A DNA stretch of 6,204 bases from Deltaproteobacteria bacterium (GTDB lineage: Bacteria > Desulfobacterota > Desulfomonilia > UBA1062), in NCBI GenBank assembly GCA_020053185.1, contig JAGVNP010000282.1, forward strand, positions 1 to 6,204, written 5' to 3'. Positions 1 to 4,080 of the stretch are shown here, one piece after another (the first letter of the stretch is position 1; every line of letters begins with the position of its first letter). A model generated the notes under the pieces. The model searched no databases and was not told the DNA's origin. It worked only from the letters and a program-made list of their open reading frames with translations. Made by a program: the position numbers and the translations under genes.

Positions 1-423
1 CGCATAAATTGTATTGACCAACTTCCCTAAATCTTGTTTCAGTTTTTCCAATGAAATCATATTTCCAATAATAATGTCCTTTTCAATTTTGGTTTCTAAG
101 GCCTTTAAGTTGTCTCCATAAACTTTATGGTATTGCTCCTCGATCCAATCTGAATGAGATTCCCATCCTTTTTCTTTAATATGATGAATGAAGTCGATCA
201 TGAATTGATTTGCATGAAACCACTCACCGGTTAAGTTTGTTCTTTTAAAAAGTTCGTGAACTTGAGACTCGATTTTCCGAGCCTCCTCTTCAGATGTATT
301 GATGGCGTGCAGTACTTCGATCTTATGGGGATTTCCAACCTGAACACTAATCATTCTTTTGGCTAAATCAGTTGCAATGCCAACTTTAATTGCATCCCCA
401 GTCCGAATAAAGTAAACATACAT
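1..423 (-). CDS. GIY-YIG-like (T5orf172/Mug113 type) protein, 3' end outside the window
   Basis: This is an open frame of 141 codons without a stop that leaves the window at base 1, so the C-terminus is missing. The N-terminus MYVYFIRTGDAIKVGIATD resembles the Mug113/T5orf172 branch of the GIY-YIG nuclease fold: a YVYF strand in place of GIY, KVGIA (residues 13-17) in place of YIG, the conserved Arg in LAKRM (R23), an A..IE..VHE.F helix (48-59), and GEWF (66-69), whose Glu would be the metal ligand. The following stretch, about 70-141, is charged and helical. Family members include phage and accessory-genome proteins with DNA-binding or nuclease roles; the role here is unknown. The start is the ATG at 423-421, preceded by the strong Shine-Dalgarno GGAGAAGGA (430-438) and a good promoter. 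The gene is visibly AT-richer than its neighbours (about 32% and 42% GC in two hand-counted 60-base lines), which suggests separate acquisition. The fold call is fairly firm; nuclease activity is not shown. Confidence 0.8.
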   Translation of the reverse strand, partial: MYVYFIRTGDAIKVGIATDLAKRMISVQVGNPHKIEVLHAINTSEEEARKIESQVHELFKRTNLTGEWFHANQFMIDFIHHIKEKGWESHSDWIEEQYHKVYGDNLKALETKIEKDIIIGNMISLEKLKQDLGKLVNTIYA

Positions 424-445
424 AATTTATCCTTCTCCGTAAGTT

Positions 446-474
446 TTTATACACTGTAACTAAGATTTTGTCAC
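446..474 (-). promoter_or_regulatory. Sigma70-type promoter for the GIY-YIG-like gene
   Basis: Read on the minus strand, GTGACA (469-474; 5/6 match to the -35 consensus) is followed after exactly 17 bp by TATAAA (446-451; 5/6 match to -10). Transcription would start near 440, leaving a leader of roughly 17 nt that consists mostly of the ribosome binding site at 430-438. The promoter lies in the 81-bp gap after the nitroreductase stop, so this gene need not depend on the upstream operon. Confidence 0.65.
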
Positions 475-504
475 ATGCGAGAGAAAGTCAACATATCTTG
501 ATAA

Positions 505-1389
505 TCATTCTAAGAATGTCACCTGCGCTTCTTTGCGTGGTGGGATCTTGCAGAATGAGAGGTCTTTCTGGGGTATGCCGAGGCTGATTATCATGTGCAT
601 CTTTTGTCCAGGCGGAAGATTTAAGCCGGTCTTTTTCAGTCCACGGCCTGCGTGTGCCAGACCTTCTTTCAATAGCCCGAGTATACAAGTTCCTAATCCC
701 ATGGCATGAGCCTGGAGCATAATGTTGTATCCGGCCAGGACAGCGTTAACAGCAGAATCCGGCCTATCAGGGCCATGCACCACGATCAGACACGGGGCAT
801 CCCAGACCATCTCGATCCTGCCAGTCTCCTTATAGATCGCCAAATGACGCTTCAGGCGAGGTGTCATTGTCATAAGCGTTTCAAATGTGCCCTTACCTGC
901 AAACAAACGTATGAGCCAGCGGCCAGGCTTATAAGAGAGGATCTTGACCAGACGGCGATAAAAATTAAGAGCACATTCGCCCAGGGCCTTGACCCGCTCC
1001 TGACCATAGATCACGACAAAGCCGAAATCCTGGCTGTTGTGTCCGCTGGGAGCATAGCGTGCAGCATTCAACAGCCGGGTGATCTGCGTCTGGGACGGAA
1101 CTATATCCTGATAACATCTGATGCTGCGCCGGGTACGAATCAGATCAAGAGTAGCTTTTTCATCTGGAAGCGAAGGGAGCGGCTCAAGTACATCATTCTT
1201 GTATTCTGTAAGGCTAAGCGCATTGTCTACTGGACAGACAGCCAGACAGTGGCCACAGCCAAGGCAGTTATCCGCAGCCTGCGGTTGCAGGCTCACTTCC
1301 CCGCTCGTTGCGAGCAAGAAATTTTGGCGGCTGCATGCTTTTACGCATGCGCCGCATTCAGTACAGTTCTGTATATTGTGAATGATCAT
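505..1389 (-). CDS. Ferredoxin-nitroreductase fusion (2[4Fe-4S] domain plus FMN nitroreductase domain)
   Basis: Residues 1-60 form a bacterial-type 2[4Fe-4S] ferredoxin: C9xxC12xxC15xxxC19 and C42xxC45xxC48xxxC52P. The first motif is followed by Ser rather than the usual Pro. Residues about 80-294 are a nitroreductase-family flavoprotein: RRSIR (87-91), the N-terminal FMN-phosphate motif; an APSGHNSQ segment; WDAP followed by a hydrophobic strand; and the GLGTCILG region near the C-terminus. The 294-residue length suits this fused architecture, which is common in anaerobes. The protein should be a cytoplasmic oxidoreductase in which the clusters feed electrons to FMN; the acceptor is unknown. 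The start is forced: ATG at 1389-1387 has an in-frame TAG immediately upstream, and no later Met precedes C9. The only visible ribosome binding site is AAAGG at 1398-1404 on the minus strand, inside the end of the neighbouring MITE. The thiolase gene lies 177 bp upstream. A long frame on the opposite strand is a shadow. Confidence 0.9.
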   Translation of the reverse strand: MIIHNIQNCTECGACVKACSRQNFLLATSGEVSLQPQAADNCLGCGHCLAVCPVDNALSLTEYKNDVLEPLPSLPDEKATLDLIRTRRSIRCYQDIVPSQTQITRLLNAARYAPSGHNSQDFGFVVIYGQERVKALGECALNFYRRLVKILSYKPGRWLIRLFAGKGTFETLMTMTPRLKRHLAIYKETGRIEMVWDAPCLIVVHGPDRPDSAVNAVLAGYNIMLQAHAMGLGTCILGLLKEGLAHAGRGLKKTGLNLPPGQKMHMIISLGIPQKDLSFCKIPPRKEAQVTFLE

Positions 1390-1395
1390 CTAGCT

Positions 1396-1522
1396 AGACC
1401 TTTGCATAATTACCCTTGCTGTCATTCCGGGCTTGACCCGGAATCCAGGAAACCATTGATGCGGATTCCCGCCTGCGCGGGAATGACAAATATGTGCAGT
1501 TTATTCTATTGTGCAAAGGTCT
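1396..1522. mobile_element. MITE-like palindromic element, 127 bp, no coding capacity
   Basis: The ends are inverted repeats: AGACCTTTGCATAAT (1396-1410) against the reverse complement of 1508-1522, AGACCTTTGCACAAT, 14 of 15 identical. Inside lies a second nested palindrome (1421-1487) with GTCATTCC/GGAATGAC arms. Small size, terminal inverted repeats, a folding core and no open frame of its own fit a non-autonomous transposable element. Similar GTCATTCC...GGAATCC palindromes are dispersed in many Gram-negative genomes. I see no target-site duplication and cannot assign the parent transposase family. It occupies most of the 177-bp gap between the thiolase stop and the nitroreductase start, ending 6 bp before that start codon. 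Confidence 0.7.
1421..1487. repeat. Nested palindrome able to form one long or two short stem-loops
   Basis: Two compact hairpins are visible: ATTCCGGG (1424-1431)/CCCGGAAT (1437-1444) with a 5-base loop, and ATTCCCGC (1465-1472)/GCGGGAAT (1477-1484) with a 4-base loop. The two halves are also inverted copies of each other: GTCATTCC (1421-1428) pairs with GGAATGAC (1480-1487), and GGAATCC (1440-1446) with GGATTCC (1463-1469). The whole could therefore fold as one long imperfect stem. There is no adjacent T-run, so it is not a classical terminator. In a transcript it could stabilise RNA or slow polymerase before the nitroreductase. Confidence 0.75.
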
Positions 1523-1533
1523 CCCAGCGTTTC

Positions 1534-1555
1534 GTTCCCCGCAAATTCGGGGCAA
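1534..1555. other. Short GC-rich hairpin just after the thiolase gene
   Basis: CCCCG (1537-1541) and CGGGG (1548-1552) form a 5-bp stem with a 6-base loop. A GTT/AAC pairing at the base (1534-1536 with 1554-1556) could extend it across a bulged C. It begins about 15 bp past the thiolase stop codon on the minus strand. No U-run follows in either direction, so it is at best a weak or factor-assisted terminator or an RNA 3'-end stabiliser. Confidence 0.4.
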
Positions 1556-1566
1556 CTAATCAATGA

Positions 1567-2748
1567 TCAATCCTTACGATACATGCCAACAACTACAGCG
1601 CCGCCAAGACCGATATTGTGCTGAAGACCGATCTTAGCTCCTTTCACCTGGCGAACACCTGCCTGACCTCTAAGCTGCCAGACCAGTTCTGCGCACTGGG
1701 CAAGACCGGTTGCGCCAAGCGGATGTCCTTTCGACAGCAAGCCGCCTGATGGGTTTGTAACCACTTTGCCGCCATAGGTATTATCACCGTCCTCAATGAA
1801 TTTTTCCGCTGTTCCCTCAGGAGTCAGGCCGAGCCCTTCATAGGTGATCAGTTCGTTGGCTGTGAAGCAATCATGCAGTTCAACCACATCAACTTCATCA
1901 GGACCAATGCCGGCTTTTTCGTATACTTCCTTGGCAGCCACGGCTGTCATATCATATCCGACGATTCTCATAGGACTCTTACCTTCAAAGGAACTGGTGA
2001 AGTCAGTCAGCATGGATTGGGCCGCAATATAAACCGGGTTGCTTATATTGTGCTTTTTTGCAAAATCATCCGAGCACACAATCGCTGCTGCAGCTCCGCA
2101 TGTCGGCGGGCAGCACTGTAGTCTGGTGAGAGGTGGCGCTTGTGGTGGAGAAGCAAGCACTTCTTCCAGAGTCACAAGATTTCTGAAAATAGCCCGTTCA
2201 TTGTGTTCTGCATGTTTTCTAGCTTTGACCGTGATCTTTGCAAACGTCTCATTTTTGGTGCCGTATTTCTGCTGATGCTCTAACCCTGCACCGCCAAACA
2301 ACTGTGCTGCTGGCGCTGAGCCTGGAAATGGCGGGGTAATTTCATATAATTTTTCGAAAAATGTCTGCATAGGAATCGGCCGGTCATTAAAGACAATACC
2401 AAGAGCGCCCGGGGTCATCTGCTCAAAGCCCAGGGCCAGGGCACATTCAACAACACCAGTTTCAACTGCCTGACGGGCCAGGAACAAGGCATTCGATCCG
2501 GTTGAGCAGTTATTGTTGAGATTGAATACTGGGATACCTGTCATACCCACGCTATACAAAACCTTTTGTCCGGCACAGCTGTCTGCATAAACCCAGCCTG
2601 TATAGGCATGCTGTATTTCTTTGTAATCAACACCGGCATCCTTGAGCGCGTCCAATAGAGCTTCTTTGCCCATATCCGTGTAGGTTCTCAGGGCTTTGGG
2701 TGAAGTAAATTTTGTCATTCCAACACCAATCACGTTAGCTTTTCTCAC
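1567..2748 (-). CDS. SCP2/SCPx-type thiolase (acetyl-CoA acetyltransferase family)
   Basis: The 393-residue length is normal for the stand-alone SCPx-thiolase group, which cleaves or condenses beta-ketoacyl-CoA. The nucleophilic Cys is C81 in NNNCSTGSNAL. LLQCCP-like RLQCCPPTCGAAAAIV (209-224) and ELHDCF (H292) are group signatures. SKGHPLGATG (339-348) carries the catalytic H342. The C-terminal GLQHNIGLGGAVVV (374-387) has HN where classical thiolases have a second Cys, as in mammalian SCPx thiolase, so reduced or redirected condensation chemistry is possible. No fused SCP2 lipid-binding domain and no adjacent DUF35 partner is present; the neighbour is an NTF2-like protein 55 bp upstream. 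The start is GTG at 2748-2746, chosen because AAGGAGGA lies 4 bp before it and the sequence motif VIGVGMTKF follows at the usual distance; the overlapping ATG at 2750 is out of frame. Substrate is unknown; fatty-acyl, branched, steroid-like and aromatic CoA esters are all possible. Confidence 0.92.
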   Translation of the reverse strand: MRKANVIGVGMTKFTSPKALRTYTDMGKEALLDALKDAGVDYKEIQHAYTGWVYADSCAGQKVLYSVGMTGIPVFNLNNNCSTGSNALFLARQAVETGVVECALALGFEQMTPGALGIVFNDRPIPMQTFFEKLYEITPPFPGSAPAAQLFGGAGLEHQQKYGTKNETFAKITVKARKHAEHNERAIFRNLVTLEEVLASPPQAPPLTRLQCCPPTCGAAAAIVCSDDFAKKHNISNPVYIAAQSMLTDFTSSFEGKSPMRIVGYDMTAVAAKEVYEKAGIGPDEVDVVELHDCFTANELITYEGLGLTPEGTAEKFIEDGDNTYGGKVVTNPSGGLLSKGHPLGATGLAQCAELVWQLRGQAGVRQVKGAKIGLQHNIGLGGAVVVGMYRKD

Positions 2749-2760
2749 ATTATCCTCCTT
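2746..2760 (-). promoter_or_regulatory. Strong ribosome binding site and GTG start of the thiolase, with an ATG-TGA start-stop overlap
   Basis: On the minus strand AAGGAGGA (2753-2760) is followed by TAAT and GTG (2748-2746). The GTG is embedded in ATGTGA, so an out-of-frame ATG (2750-2748), sharing one base with the GTG, is immediately closed by TGA (2747-2745). This decides the start, because the ATG cannot open a protein. The arrangement could let a ribosome initiating at the ATG terminate at once and reinitiate on the GTG. Confidence 0.75.
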
Positions 2761-2803
2761 AGTTTAATTTATGATAATACCTGTTGATCAGGGCATATCC
2801 ACT

Positions 2804-3208
2804 TTACTTTCGCGTGAGCTTTAATATCTCTGCAATAAGCTCAGTGCGGTCAAAATACACTTCATTGCGCTTTATCAAGCCAGCTTCATTAAACTGAACA
2901 AAACATACTCCGATGCACTCGATGGTTTTGGGGCCAACAGGAATTTTTGCAAGCCACTTATTTAAGAATCCGTCTTGCAAAGGAATTCCTTCGATCTGCG
3001 TCCATACCCAGTTAGGGTTTTGTGCGAGAAGCTTTTTGAAATAGCCCAATAAGGCAGCCTTTCCCTTAACCCCGTCAGGAATAACCGGATCTAAATAAAA
3101 TGCATCATCAGAATAAAAGTCGGCTAGTTTTTCAGGATTATTTCCTGTCCACGCAGGAAGCCACTTGGAAGCGAACTGCCTTGCCTGCTCTTTTGTCATC
3201 ATCTCCAT
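2804..3208 (-). CDS. NTF2-like / SnoaL-like domain protein
   Basis: A 134-residue single-domain protein with the cone-shaped NTF2/SnoaL pattern: an N-terminal helix with WLPAW and NPEKLADFY (16-32), then DDAFYLDP (34-41), GKAALLGYF (49-57), a beta-rich centre, and a closing AGLIKRNEVYFDRTELI (109-125), where R-x-E-x-Y-x-D is typical of SnoaL-like proteins. There is no signal peptide or membrane segment, so it is cytoplasmic. Family members include ketosteroid isomerases, polyketide cyclases, dehydratases and many non-enzymatic small-molecule binders; the catalytic role here cannot be told. Start: ATG 3208-3206, 7 bp after AGAGGA; Met3 and Met4 are less well placed. The gene sits 11 bp behind the PIN toxin gene and 55 bp before the thiolase, suggesting it acts on or near the same CoA substrate as the thiolase. 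Confidence 0.8.
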   Translation of the reverse strand: MEMMTKEQARQFASKWLPAWTGNNPEKLADFYSDDAFYLDPVIPDGVKGKAALLGYFKKLLAQNPNWVWTQIEGIPLQDGFLNKWLAKIPVGPKTIECIGVCFVQFNEAGLIKRNEVYFDRTELIAEILKLTRK

Positions 3209-3215
3209 AAAAAAG

Positions 3216-3221
3216 TCCTCT
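3216..3221 (-). promoter_or_regulatory. Ribosome binding site overlapping the toxin stop codon
   Basis: AGAGGA read on the minus strand lies 7 bp before the NTF2-like ATG and shares bases with the TAG stop (3222-3220) of the PIN gene. Ribosomes ending on the toxin message would be delivered onto this site, so translation of the two genes is probably coupled. Confidence 0.6.
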
Positions 3222-3618
3222 ATTTTAGCAGTTCGAATAGTCCAGAAGCAGCTGCCCGTTTGTCAAATGTGAGCACGTTGTCGCAACCCGAGAATCTTGC
3301 AGACTGGGCAATAAGGAGATCTGAAAGCTCCACTTTTAATTCCCGCGCCGAGGAGACAAAACTGCGTAGCATTGGCTGCGCCTCAAATTTAAGAATAGGC
3401 ATCAGCAGAAGATCCTCAATGGAATCCAGTATTTCTTGTCTCGAAACATCATAAACAGACTCAAGCACCCAGATGGTCTCAATAATAACAAGGATTGGAA
3501 CGAATAAGACTTCCTTGCTGGCCTCTATTTTTTTGAATTTTCGATAAATAATTTCTGCCTGAAGTTCATCATCACGCACAAGGAATCGAACCAGTACATT
3601 CGTATCCAAGGCTTTCAT
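3220..3618 (-). CDS. PIN-domain toxin (VapC-like ribonuclease)
   Basis: The 132-residue length is typical of VapC-like toxins. The PIN acidic residues are all present: D5 in ALDTNVLVRFL, E47 in VIIETIWVL, D100 in ELSDLLIA, and D119 in LTFDKRAA. Together they would bind the Mg2+ or Mn2+ of an RNA-cleaving site, so the toxin looks intact. VapC toxins cleave tRNA or rRNA; the target here is unknown. Its ATG (3618-3616) overlaps the TGA of the AbrB-type antitoxin gene in an ATGA junction. No good Shine-Dalgarno precedes it (only GCGAG), so translation is probably coupled to the antitoxin, which keeps the toxin level below that of its partner. The pairing with an AbrB-type rather than RHH or Phd antitoxin is a known VapBC arrangement. 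Confidence 0.9.
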   Translation of the reverse strand: MKALDTNVLVRFLVRDDELQAEIIYRKFKKIEASKEVLFVPILVIIETIWVLESVYDVSRQEILDSIEDLLLMPILKFEAQPMLRSFVSSARELKVELSDLLIAQSARFSGCDNVLTFDKRAAASGLFELLK

Positions 3619-3863
3619 CTGAAACTCGCTTTTATCTTTTGCCGTATCGCAGCATCCATATCTCCAATAGAAACAGGCTTTTTCCCATGCTTGTATAATC
3701 TTCCGAACACATCCGCAACTTTCTTGCTTACTGGCCTGAAAATAGCCTCTCCCTTTTCAGTAACAACAAGCTCAACCTTATCACCCGGATGCAGTTTTAA
3801 GGAGTCCCGAATTGATTTTGGAATTGTTACCTGCCCTTTTGTTGTCAAAGTTGTTAAAGCCAT
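3615..3863 (-). CDS. AbrB/SpoVT-type antitoxin (VapB-like)
   Basis: An 82-residue protein with the swapped-hairpin AbrB DNA-binding domain at residues 1-50: LTTLTTKGQVTIPKSIRDSL, then HPGDKVELVV and a closing AIFRPV strand. TKGQVTIPKSIR is the family signature. The C-terminal tail (about 51-82, VADVFGRLYKHGKKPVS...) is the expected toxin-binding segment. It should neutralise the downstream PIN protein and repress its own promoter. The start is ATG at 3863-3861, 6 bp after AAGGAG (3870-3875). The gene leads the minus-strand run. An inverted repeat overlapping the promoter is a plausible operator. Confidence 0.92.
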   Translation of the reverse strand: MALTTLTTKGQVTIPKSIRDSLKLHPGDKVELVVTEKGEAIFRPVSKKVADVFGRLYKHGKKPVSIGDMDAAIRQKIKASFR

Positions 3864-3871
3864 ACAGCGCT

Positions 3872-3907
3872 CCTTACCTTTATCATTTTTCTTACTTTAT
3901 GGTAAGG
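3872..3907. promoter_or_regulatory. Inverted repeat, likely antitoxin operator
   Basis: A perfect 7-bp inverted repeat, CCTTACC (3872-3878) and GGTAAGG (3901-3907), is separated by 22 bp. One arm overlaps the -10 element; the other overlaps the antitoxin ribosome binding site. A bound dimer or toxin-antitoxin complex would cover both promoter and start region, as in autoregulated vapBC operons. Binding by the AbrB protein is inference. Confidence 0.5.
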
Positions 3908-3927
3908 CAAAGCACATTGCTAGTCAA
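3899..3927 (-). promoter_or_regulatory. Sigma70-type promoter of the toxin-antitoxin operon
   Basis: TTGACT (3922-3927, 5/6) is followed after 17 bp by TACCAT (3899-3904, 4/6), reading on the minus strand. Transcription would start near 3892, giving a leader of about 29 nt before the antitoxin ATG. No further convincing promoter is seen until after the nitroreductase gene, so it may drive the NTF2-like and thiolase genes too. Confidence 0.6.
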
Positions 3928-3980
3928 CCATTTTTTTGATTGGCTCTCAGTTTTCAGGATAGAAGGATTGGCTAGCACTC

Positions 3981-4025
3981 TGTGCCTTAAGTGCCTTTGT
4001 CCCTCATTAGACACCTTACACCTTA
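3981..4025. repeat. Cluster of short direct repeats in the divergent intergenic region
   Basis: The 214-bp spacer between the antitoxin and cobA-hemD genes contains four (G/A)(T/C)(G/A)CCTT units: GTGCCTT at 3982-3988 and 3991-3997, and the tandem pair ACACCTT at 4011-4017 and 4018-4024. Two further CCTTA/CCTTT units lie at 3872 and 3877, with TAAGG on the opposite orientation at 3903 and 4049. They could be regulator-binding sites for the haem operon. A weak plus-strand promoter candidate, TTGATT (3936-3941) 18 bp before TAGAAG (3960-3965), lies just upstream. I see no RNA gene or terminator in the spacer. Confidence 0.4.
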
Positions 4026-4049
4026 TTTACGACAGTCATTGATTTTTTT

Positions 4050-4080
4050 AAGGAGATTGGGTTAGTATCGATGAGATATG
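4050..4080 (+). promoter_or_regulatory. Unusual translation start region of cobA-hemD
   Basis: A strong AAGGAG (4050-4055) is 22 bp before the ATG at 4078, much too far for normal initiation. The in-frame TGA at 4072-4074 rules out a longer protein. A nearer ATG (4071) is out of frame, opening only a 27-codon frame that ends at 4154. A small TATC/GATA stem (4066-4069 with 4075-4078) could shorten the distance, but it is only 4 bp. Confidence 0.5.

Noticed and set aside
1421..1487. Palindromes considered as a CRISPR remnant or rho-independent terminator
   Set aside because: There is no regular repeat-spacer pattern and no U-run after either stem; the nested inverted ends fit a MITE better.
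1390..1530. Target-site duplication flanking the MITE
   Set aside because: Flanks CTAGCT on the left and CCCAGC on the right do not match; no duplication can be claimed.
706..1566. A 286-codon plus-strand open frame opposite the nitroreductase and across the MITE
   Set aside because: It is antisense to a gene with clear cysteine and FMN motifs, runs through the palindromic element, and shows no recognisable domain.
3864..4077. A tRNA, small RNA or riboswitch (for example cobalamin type) ahead of cobA-hemD
   Set aside because: No cloverleaf, no cobalamin-box-like sequence and no stem followed by a U-run could be found; only short repeats and promoter elements are visible.
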